Positions 23,634-35,600 of a stretch of 64,000 nucleotides of DNA are shown here, one piece after another (positions within the stretch are counted from its first letter, which is position 1; the number at the start of each line of letters is the position of its first letter). The notes beneath the pieces are model-generated. The model saw only the letters and a program-made list of their open reading frames with translations, did no database searches and was not told the DNA's origin. The stretch comes from Sepioteuthis lessoniana (taxonomy: Eukaryota; Mollusca; Cephalopoda; Myopsida; Loliginidae), in the NCBI GenBank assembly GCA_963585895.1, contig OY757921.1, forward strand, positions 80,933,743 to 80,997,742, written 5' to 3'. The position numbers and the translations under genes were made by a program.

Positions 23634-26600
23634 CATCATCATGTTGTGCCGCTAGCACGGATATCCCTGACCCTCTCTCACCACTTCTCTTTATCGTTCA
23701 TCGCCTCTGGCAGGTCTTCAAGACTACATCCCGTATCCTCACATAGCTGCTGTATTTATGTTCGAGCTAGTCGTCCTGCTTTTGGTCAGCCATATGTGGG
23801 GGTCCATAGGAGTACATCACTTGTGAGCTTGTCCCTGCTTCTCTAGCAGTGTCCTGCATGTCTGGTTCGTCTAACTTGGATAGTTTTTGTGATGGGAGGC
23901 AGGTGGCCATATAGTTGGTGTCTTGTGGAGTGTTGCCGCCAGGACTTGTTCAATATTGCTCGCAACATTCTTGTGTAATTGTCGTTCAGCTTCTCCTCCA
24001 GCCATTTAGTTAGCGTCCAAGTAGTGCATCCATACAGCAGTATCAATACAACCGCTGCCTGGAAGAAACTGCGTTTCATTTTATCGGTCAGGTCTGATTT
24101 CCATATTCTGTGTCTCCATCCGGTGAACATACTTTCACTTTGGTGTTTTTGTAGAGAATCGTTATTGCTTTTACGGTTTCACTTTGAGCTAATGCTCTTA
24201 GGAAAGGCATGAATCCATCTGTTCTTTCCCTATCTATGGGTAAATTGTAGGGCAGGCTGTTTTCTTTAACCTCAGTCTAGGAGAATTTGAACAGCTGTAC
24301 TCTGCTTGGCAAATTAACTTTGTGTCGCATCCTGCTTGTGGTGGAGAGTTTGAGTAAATACATACTAGATAGCTGTAAACTGTTAGGTTTTCATTCTCTC
24401 AGCAGTTCACGATGATAGTGGTGCTTCTATTTAGAGAGGAGTGAAGGGTTCTAATTAGATTTCCATAGTAATCTTCATTATATCAAGAGTTTGGATGATT
24501 AAAATATATGCAAAAGCAGACCCACAAAATTTTCATTCAGTTGCAAATTAGAGTGGAAATTGTTTTATTCTCTAAAAGCATTTTAAGTATATTGCTCACT
24601 ATAAGTAAAGTTGGTGAAGGATCCAAAGGCTCCCTTTTCAATAGCTACTACACCAATGTGTTGGGAAGGGTGCTACTCCTTTCCCTGGATTGCTCCACTT
24701 TACCCTTGATCCGTACCTTATAATGCTGAGTGTTAAGCAAGGAGGCACCAAGTACCATTTTTTGCGTCTTTAGTGGAGTGTTTTAAATGACTTAATGTTG
24801 ACTGCACTCGGTTCACTCCACCCTGATTGGAAGTTTGTTCTTCAAATGAATGTTCAATTGTTATACAGCAAAACCTTATTCAGAGTTGGCCATATTGTCA
24901 CTTGGCCTGCCCTCAATTTTTCACCCAGAAGATTTGTTTGTTGAGAGACTGTCATCTCGAGTAACTCATTTAGATAGTTGAGAGAAGCTAACAAGTAGTA
25001 TACATTGTCTAATGAGGACCTGAAACTATGTATACAAGTGTGTAAAATACCTCAGAAAGATTAGTGTTTATTATCAGTGATAAAGCATATATATCTAAGT
25101 TAGGAGAGTGTAGACATAGAATCAACGGTGTTTGGTGACTGTCAGTTTCTTGCCTTGGTCTGATGATTGCATAGGAAAGAAATAGTCACTAACTTATATG
25201 TGCTGAAGGAAGAAGATAACCAAAAACATAGTGTATTTGAGAATGATTACTTCAGGCCTATAGTAGGAGTTTCTCATATGAATCACATCAAAATGGATGA
25301 TATAATGATTGACCTTGGAACAGCAAATAAAATCACTTAAGAAGAAAAGATCAAAGTGATTTGGTCCGGTGGTCAGCAAAGATAATACCAGTTATGTCCA
25401 CTATTCATACAAGAATGACTTTACTGTTATATCCCCTACCTATGAACATTAATGGGTATGTCCCATTCATTATAGATATGTTGGATACTATTGTGAAGTG
25501 GTGAAAATATACTAAGTAGTCACCACTAGCAGTGGTTTACCTTCTTCATGCCGCTGGCAAGTATTGTATTTTGTTAATATTAAAAAAAAAATCCATTTCA
25601 TTTCCAATCTCCATTTTGGTTATTTCTCATTCAGTAACCTTTTGTTCGGTTACAACAATAATAGAAGATCAGGAAATGACCATCAAAGTAATTGAGTGTC
25701 TGAATAAGAGAGAACTCAAAACTACTTCTGTTAATAGTTAAGACTTGCAAAAGACAGAACAGAATTGAATTCTTTGTGTGATCGTTTCTTTGTTTAATGG
25801 CATATCAACTCTTTTTAGGTTATTTAATGCCAAAGCCATTCTCCTAGAAGAACAGTAGAGGTATTATTTGACCCATAGCTGGGAGGATAAGGGGGTTCAT
25901 ACCTTTCCCAAGGGTATTTGCCCGAAAGTGAACGTAATAGTGCGACTGGAGTACGAACTAGCGTACTACGATTCCGCAGTCCATCGCTTTAACCATTACA
26001 CCACGAGGACACCCCCTTCTTTGTGTGAGAAACTTTTGTGGGTTTATGCAGATAATAATGATAATTATATTTAATAAGAATTTTAGTAATATATAAATAT
26101 TTACAATTTTATTGATTTTGCAAATTGAAAACAGCTTTATTCACAGTGTATACTCAATTAATGAATGATTTTTTTAAAGACCAATTTTCCACCTCAAAAA
26201 CATGGAGTTGTTCATTACACAAGATATGTTTTTGAAATGTGATAGCTTACCTTGTTTTTAGGCCTAATCTTACAGTAACTATTAGTTTAAATAGTAAAGT
26301 TTTTACTTAACATTGTTCAGTATTTTTAACACCTGTGCATATGATTTGTACAAGTATTATAAATAGTATAGAAAAACTTCATTATCTTAACTGAAAACCT
26401 ATGCTTGGAATATTTAAGTAAACACAGTAGGCTACATCAAAGTCTAGACTACATTGTTTATTTTCAGTATTGCATTCATTTTGATTGTATTACATTAGTT
26501 TTGAAAGCATAAATAAATGTTTCAATGTTTTCTCTTTATGTCATTAGATGTTGAAGAAGTGTAAACTAGCATTGCCAAGAGTTAGAGGTTGTTCATTAAA

Positions 26601-29600
26601 AGCAATGTATGATAAAAACACCATTTTGTGGCTAAAAATTAGGGGTCATTCATTACATGATTGTATACTGTAAATTGTACTATAAATTACCTCAAAACTG
26701 CATTATTTTGTCTGTATCTGTTTGACATTAGACTTTCTAATTCTTCCCTTGAAGAGAAAAAAACTGTCTATGATTTCTGTGTATTCATTTATAAATATTT
26801 TCTTCTGAAAAATAATTATGCTGAAAATCTAATTTTTGTGATTTTTTTCCTCTTTTTCAGTTCTCATAAAGAGCACCGTACAAAGGAAGGAAGGAAGCGT
26901 TATGCAGAAGATAATTCAGATGACAGTCCAAATGATCGAGATTCAAAGGAAAAGAGGAAGAAGCTTGAATCTGTCTCATTATCTAAGAAAGAAAAGAGGA
27001 AAGATGAGAGGGAACACCAGCGGGACTGGGGCAGCTCCTCTTGGTCACATCGGGACCAGGACTCAAGCAGGAGAAGTGGGGAGCAAGAGATGGCCAATGA
27101 GGATAAAGAAAAGAGCTATAAAAGTCTTGTGGATTATGCTGAGAGTGATAAGGAAGTGAAGTCAGAAGAACGAAAGACAAAGAAGAAAAAGAAAAAGAAA
27201 CGTTTGAGCAGACGGTCGGATCAGGACTCCTATGATACTGATGAGGACTTTAACACTGAAAAGCATCGTCAAAAAAGTTCAAATTCCAAAAAGAAGAAGA
27301 GCAGTCGGCATTCCAACCGTGATTTGGCCAAGGAAGAACGACCGTCCTCTAATCATGATTCTGATATTGAAGGGAAAGATGAGAGGAGAGGGTCAAGCAA
27401 AAGTAAAAGCAAAGAATCTTCGCACCAGAAACGTCGCAGAGAAAAGGATGAATCTGGAAGTGACCGGCATAAGAAAAAGAAAGATGATGTCCATGAATCT
27501 GAGAAAAAGAAGGAAAATTTGGAAGAAGGCAAAAAGAAATCTAGGCAAGAAGAGAGAGAGGAAAAAGATGCTCAGGTTTATAACAAACAGGGAAGTTCTG
27601 GAGAAAACCAAATTAGATTGGATGAAGATGGTTTGAGAAACCAAGGCAACAGTGATATTTTATATAAAGAGCACAGTCCAGAAAATAAGGGTGTTACTTC
27701 TGATGGTGCTAAATCATCTTCAGAAGTTGAAAATGACGAAGATGCAAATGATGGTGCCATCAGTGATAATAACAGACTGAATCGGCAGCATGAGGAATCT
27801 GAAAGAAAACCATTTGCAAAATCATCAGAAAAGCAGAAAAACAAAGATAAACACGAGGTTAATTCACCCTCATCCGTCCCCCAAAGGGTATCGAAGGAGC
27901 CTATTATGAAATCACCTTGTTCTCAAGATGATACTCCTGGGGAAAAGTTTTCCAGAAGTCCTGAAATCTCTGTTGAGGCATCAAGGAAACGAGAAGGCTC
28001 TTTAGAAACAGTCTCTAGAATACGAGATAGCTTTGCTGAGAAAGAGTCAAGATGGCATGAGAGTTCTGTTGAGAAGAGTCCAAAAGAGGATGATAATAAA
28101 GAAAGCAAATCGGGTTATCTTGAGAAAGATAAAGAAATCCGTGATTCAAGGGAAAAATCTCCCGAGAGTGATGATTTCCAAGAAAAACCACTTGAAGAAT
28201 CTGAGGATTCGTCTAGTGATAAAGAGAGAGAAAGAGAAGATTCAAGAGAGAGGCGAAGAGAGACTGATGATTCCTTGGAGAGACCAAAGGGCAAAAGTTA
28301 TTCTCATGATAGGCAGAAAGAGACAACTGAATCATCAAGAGATCGTCGTAGAGAACAAGAGGCTCCAAGAGAGAAAAGGAAAGAAAGAGATGATTCACGA
28401 GAAAGGTACCGTGAACAAGAGGTGTCTAGAGACCGACGTAGATATAAAGGTGACACAAGGGAACGTTGGAGACATTGGGACAACTGGGACAAATGGAAGA
28501 ATAAAGGTGACTCCCGAGACAGGCGCAGGGATGACTCCTGGGACAGGCGCAGAGGTGACTCCCGGGATAGACGCAGGGGTGACTCCCGGGAGAGGTATAG
28601 AGGCGATTCTCGAGACAGACGTAGAGGCGATTCTCAAGGCGGTTCCAGGGAAAGGCACAGAAATGATTCTCGAGAAAGACGCAGGGGTGATTCCAGAGAT
28701 CGACAATACTCTTTCAGTAACCGCGGTAGGCGTCAGGATAATTCTAGAGACAGAAAATCTAGCTATGGAGATAAGTATCGAGATAGAGATCGGTCTTTGT
28801 CTTGGGAACGTCACCGACAAGGAAAGAATAATGAGAACTCTTCAAGCCGAGAAAATAATCGTAAGCGTGAGCGAGATCATGAAAACTCATCACGAGAACG
28901 TACTACTAGTGGGAGAGATTATTCAGGTTCTGACAAGCGAGCAGATCGGGATTTGCCAAGTGAAAGCAGTCAGTGGAAAGGCCGTGAGAGTTCCAGGGAA
29001 AGATACCACAGTTCTGAGGCATCACCTGAAGTGAAACAAAGTAAAGAGCTAAAAAAACCTAACAAAAAATGTGTTGAGAGTAATAGTAAAAGCAATTTTC
29101 AGGATGTGAAAAGCAAAGAGGAAAATTTTGGCAAATCTTCCAGTGTTACTGATGTCAGTGAAGAGGCCAAAAAGACTGAAGAGGCTAAAAAGGATGATAA
29201 GGTCTCTTCCCAGCCATCTAAAGATCCTCAGGGAGCAGGTATTCTCACAACACGTACTGGAGGTGCTTATATTCCACCAGCCAAACTACGAATGATGCAA
29301 GCTGAAATCACAGATAAAAGCAGGTAAGAACTTTCAGTTTCTTTTGGACTTAACATTTTGTTGTCATTTTCCAAAGAAATTTTTAAATTTTTTTTGTGCA
29401 TGTATTATGTAGAAATGCCATTTAACTTGACTTCTGTAAAGATTGGTTTTTAATAATGAAATGTGTAATTTGTATTATTCTGACTTTGTTTAAAACAAAG
29501 ATCAGAAAGAAAATTCATTTTAAACTACATTTGTCATTAAAGATCTTTATGAAAAAATAAAATGGTGATAGTTTGCTAAATTAATGATAAAGCTGAGCAA

Positions 29601-32600
29601 AATTCAGTCAGAAATTCCATGGTGTGTTTGAAATATCAATCAATGAAGTCCATAAGTTATCAAAGAAAAAGTGGAAATTTGCTAAAACTGACCCAATGTT
29701 GCCCGAGTGTCACTAAACTGCATATGATGGTGAGGCTTCAGTCCTAGAGTTCTTAGGAGTATGTAGTACCCTTTCATTGGTAATACTTTCAGGTTCAATC
29801 TGACCTAGAGAGGTAGTACCTGTTGGGTCTCATTCATGAGTTAAATAAATCTGTTGGATAGGGAATACTTGATATCACATAACCATGTACAAAAGAGGGG
29901 TGTCCTGAGTATGACACTAAACTGCATCTGATAGTGAGGGTCCAGTTTTGGAGATCTGGGAGGTGTGAAGTACCCCTTTATTGCTATTACTCCCAGGTCC
30001 GCTTTGACCCAGAGTTTTAGTACCTGTTAGGGTCTCATCTATGGGTCAAGTAGATCTGTTAGATACTTGATATCACATAACTGTGTGTTTAAAAAAAAAA
30101 ACCCAAAAAACTCTTAAATAACTCCATAAAAATTGTAAATATGAATCTACAATGAATGCAGTTCTCTAACCTTTAGGCATAAAATATCCCCAAACAAGTT
30201 GACATGCCATTAAAATCAACCACTCAGTCAATGTTGCCAGTACATCTTAAAAATGTCCCTTAGAGTTTTTGTCTAACCTTTGTAGCCTTTCTCCACTATC
30301 AGATCATTTTAAAGTTTATGTATTTAGATCTTGTTTACATTTGTGGAGATGTTTGTGGTTTAAATTAGGTGCCACTGCAGAATTTTACTAGTCAGTAACT
30401 TAAAGCTGACCCATGACTTTATAAGACACAGAGTGATTTTCTGGGACATTATTTTTGGGCAGAAAAAGTGCATCTTATAATCTGTCAAATAAATTACCTT
30501 TGTATTCATGAATTGGGAGAATAAATTATTCTTACAGTGGAAATTAAAATTAATTAGAATAAAGTCTTTTAATAAAGACCAAGTTTTTTTTTCAATTTGA
30601 ATGTATATATGTAAACACAACTATGATATTTTTGCTTTTATTGTTTGTTTCATTTTGATTTAAATAAGAGTATGAGAAAGACTAAGAAAATTTATCTACA
30701 AAATATTTTAATATGGAAATAGAATACTGATAATTTCTATCAAAATAGTGTTTCAGAAAAATTGATATTATTTCATAATCTAATAACTTAAACTATTCTC
30801 ATTCAAATGATCTCAAATTTTAACAGCATGTCTAGAAATAATTTAAAATTCTATATTTAATATTTTTTCTTTACAGGTATTGAAATGCCATTCATTGGAA
30901 AAGAAAAAGCATTTAAACATTAAACTTAGAATTTTGAATTCTTTCTGCACATGCTGTTAAAATCTGAGATAGATTTAAACAAGATGTGCAGAAAGAATTC
31001 AAAATTTTGAATGAGAATTGGTCTAGTTTTTAGTTTATGAAATTACATCAGGGTTTTTTTTTTTAAACACCCTGTACATCTCAAATGATATGTTAATTTT
31101 TGAAACACCTTGTACAGGTGTTTCAAAAATAAGAGAAATACAAGCAAAAAAAAAAAATTCAAAGTGCACTCAAAACTGATTCTGTGACCCATCTATGACA
31201 TATCTGAATTCATATTAAATGGGAGATGATAAAATCTGGTTTTTACCTTTTGAGTTATATAAAATCTCAATCATACAAACTTTTTTTTAATAATACCATA
31301 TAAAATATTCCCATTTCAAAATACTCACTTATCTAATTACAGATTAATATACTGTATATACTTGTGTATCATGTGACTTTCCGAGATTTAAATTTTAACC
31401 TGATATGAAGGAGTCATATAACTATTTACATGCACCAAGTTTATACCTTGTGTATGATGTGATCCCTTAATAATAGGCTAAAATTTAGATCTCAGAAAGT
31501 TGTATGATATGCAAATATATACAGTACACAAAATGGAGAAAAATCTTGTCTTTAATTTTCAAGGACTTTTTATTGTAGTGGTGATTGAACTATAGACGAG
31601 TCAAGTGATCTTAAATGTCAGGCTTATGACATGAGAAGAAAAACATTATTTATTTTAAATTAATACCTACTTGATGGTAAAAAAAAGAAGTCAGTATTAT
31701 CTTTAATTTTTAAGAACTTTGTATTGCAATGGGAATTGAGCAGTAATTGGTAAGCCAAGTAATTAGGTTGTTGAGGTTTGTTACTATATCATTTATGAAA
31801 AGAAAAATTATTTTAAACCAAATCCTAAAGTTCTTCTCTTTGTCATTGTAAAATCTGTGAAACTTTATTATTGATTCTTGCCATCTTTGTGTCTTATTCA
31901 GTGTTGCATACCAAAGATTGTCGTGGGAAACCCTGCGTAAAAGCATTAATGGTTTGATTAACAAAGTCAACGTTGCCAATATCATAGATATTGTGCGTGA
32001 GCTGTTTCAAGAAAATATCGTCCGAGGAAGGTGAGGTTTTTCTTTTTTCTCTTTTTTGTTTTCTTTTTCTTTTTCTTTTTTTTTTTTTTTTAAACTCTCA
32101 AACTCAAAGATTTGTGTGAATACTCAAATGATTATTTGCATTATGTGATATTAATTACAATTTGTTAATTTATTCCAGTCACTGAATTTTCTCTTAAGGA
32201 TGATGATAGTCTAACAATCTGACTGAGCTGTAGTAGCATATTTATTGCTACTTGACCTAATGTACTGCTTTTTTTTTATGTTGTTTTTGTTTAGATACAA
32301 TGTGGGTTAATCAGTAAGGCAGCTGTTTTGTTAAGACAGAGAGAAAGTAAGGAGGGTTTGTATTTTGGAGGAGGCTTATTCTTTATTTCCAATTCGTATT
32401 GCTTAGACATTTGGAGGTGTTCATTGTATAGTGGTTATCTTTGTAGGAAATGGAATAGGCAACCCAAGTTCAAATCCTCAATGGGGCTGTCTTCCATTTC
32501 ACTTTCACACCAATGCCCTTGGGAAAGGCATAAAGCCATTTCTTCTATAAGTAAATAGTAAAACAGACTGGGCTTTTTAGCTTTGATTAGGCAATCAATT

Positions 32601-35600
32601 TAGGAGAAGGAAAACTCTGAGTCCAAACCAGCTATCATCATCATTATCATGTCGTGGCATCAGCACGGATATCCTTAACCCTCTCTCGCCACCCTTCCCT
32701 ATTGTCCATTGCTTCTGGCAGGTCTTCAGGGCTACATCCTGTATTGACACAGAGCTGCTGTATGTAGGTTCAAGCTGGTCATCCTGCCTTTGCTTGGCCA
32801 TGTGAAAGGGGTCCACAGGAGTAATCTCATATGAGCTCGTCCCTACTTCTTCAGCAGTATCTTGCATGTCTGGTTCGTCTAATTTTGATGGTTTTTGTGA
32901 TGGGTGGTAAGTAGCCATACAGCTACTGCTTTGTGGGGTGCTGCCTCCAGGACTTGTTCAATATTGCTCGCAGCATTCTTGTGTAGTTGCCGTCAAGCTT
33001 TTTCTCCATACGTTTAGTTAGTGTCCGTGTAGTGCATTCATATAGCAGTATTGACATGACTACTGCTTGGAAGAAACTGCGCATCATTTTATCGGTCAGG
33101 TCTGACTTCCATATGACTGATAGCCTATCAATAGCTGTCCATGCCTTTGCTAGTTGCATGTTGATGTCTGTCTCGGTTGATGAGACACTGCTTCCTAGGT
33201 AGGTGAACTTGTCAACTAGTTTCAGAGAGCTGCCGTTTAGTGTGGAGATGTCGCCTGTTTGATTAAAGCATTGTGTGCATTGACATGGAGGCCAATGCCT
33301 GCAACGGCTCATTCCAGACTATGTAGCAGGGTTTCGGCTTGGGCGGGTGCATTTGCCAGAAGCGCTATGTCATCGGCGTAGTCGGTGTTGGTAATTGTTT
33401 GTGTGGGGTACCTTCTGCTTCTTTCCTTTGTTAGCTTGAAACAGTTTTCTTTGATTTTAATGATAGATGTTCTAAGCATGTAGTCTAGACAGATTATAAA
33501 GTGATATGGGCCTAATGTGTCTCCTTGCATTACACCTGCTACAATGTCGAAGTAGTCTGTGTCTCCATCTGGAGAACGGACTTATACTTTGGTGTTTCTA
33601 TTGAGCAGCATTATGGCTGGGCTGGTTTCTTTTAGTAGGCTGTAGGCGAATAGAATTTGCTCCATCTTTCCTCTGTAAATGGAGTCAAAGGCCTTGGTAA
33701 AGTCAACAAGACTTTGTGTCACATCCTACCAATAGCAAAATGATGGCTTGAAAGTTGTGATGAAAAAAGTCCATTTAAGAAATTATATATATATAAATTT
33801 CTGTATGTGTGTGTTTTTACTATACTTCATGATGTTCTCTTATTTTATATCTATTTATACCTATTAACATTGTCTCTTCATTGCATTTTTTTTCTTTTAT
33901 TTCAGAGGTCTATTAGCTCGTTCTCTTCTACAAGCTCAGGTAGCCTCGCCAACATTCACACATGTCTATGCTGCTTTGGTAGCTATTATCAACACAAAGG
34001 TGAGGGAGAGTGAAGCTTTGAGTTTATATATTTTACAGGAGAAAAAATGTCATTTAAAGTCTTATTCAGATTGAATTCCAATTATTTAAAAAAAAAATTT
34101 TTTATATAATATAGCTTGTGATAATTTTTTTTTTCTAAACTTAATGTTTTAAGACAGATCTTCGTAAACATTTTGCATATACATATAATTTTTTCTTTGT
34201 TGTTTTTTTTTTTAGAACAGGGCCTCAAATTTCATATAGCTTAGGACCCTGCTCATGTACAATGGCGAATGTTGAATAAGTACTCAGGATTTAGTCAATG
34301 TATGAGTGTATATGTGTAATGCATATATTAGGTGTATATTAAGAGGTAGTATGGAAAATGAAATTGGTAAGTAGGAATCAAAATTCTGGATGAGGTTTTT
34401 GTATTCATTTTACATTAATTCAGTTGGGAAAGGCAAGAATCAGCCCAGTTGGCTTGGGTTGTAGAATATACTAACTGCATCTCTGAAAAGGGGTAAGACC
34501 TCCTCTCCCCCAAACAAGTGTCCTGGATATGACACTAAACTATCTGATTGTGATGCACTGGCTCATTTAAAAATGTTACCTACAAATTAATTGTTTACAA
34601 ATATTTAATATATCTATAAATAGGATTTGGCATTACATAGCCTACAAAGGTTGATATGCCATAAAACCCAACCAACTAATCAAAGGCAAGAATCCATCTC
34701 TTCAGCTATAGGTGAAATAGTAAGGTAGACTGGACTCTCAAGTTATGGTGATGCAACCAGTCAGGAAGGAGGACAACTTTGAATACAAAGCCTTGCCAAC
34801 ATGTTATCAAACTACATGCTAGGATAAAGCCTATTATTCCTTTATATCATATAGACTATGAGAAGACCTGAATTCTTCAAAGGTCTTAGAAGTGGCTGAT
34901 ATGATTTCATATAAAATCAGAGTAGTATAGACACATAATCAACAGCACTTGGTAACTATCAGTTTCTCATCTATGCAATCTTAGACCAAGTTTTAGTCTG
35001 ATGATCATATAAGCAAGAAACTAACTGTTAACAAGCACCATTGACTCTGTCTGTTACTCTAATTTAGATATATATGCTTTATCTTTGATATTGAGCACTC
35101 TATTTATAAATATAGCAAAGTTTGTTTTATATTTATGTATTATATATGTATATAAAATCATATTTTTTTAGGCCATAAGACATATATACATAATCTTATC
35201 AGCCTTTACTTAGGCCATTGTAGCTTTCCATTTTCATCATACTCTATAACACACACACACACACATACATACATATATATATGTGTGTGTGTAATATCTT
35301 TAGAAATCTGTGTTCACTATCAGGTAATTAAAATTTGTCTACTATTATAGATAAATTAATCAAAAAATGTTACTCAAGAAAATGATGCTTCATTTGTTTT
35401 AAATATTGTTAAGAATATCCATCTTTCTGTGACGTTAATGTCCTGATATTTATATCTTTTCTTGTTTCTATCAAAGTTTGATTATGCATTGTGCTAACAC
35501 GGAATTCTTTTTTCTTTTTTTAACTAAAAATGTTTCCTTTCTATTTTCAGTTTCCTCAAAATGGTGAATTAATCTTGCGAAGATTAATAATTCAGTTCCG

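Noticed and set aside
28033..29034. Long alternative-frame ORF of 333 codons inside exon 2
   Set aside because: It is a frame shadow of the repetitive Arg/Asp/Ser code. The main frame continues into conserved CWC22 sequence.
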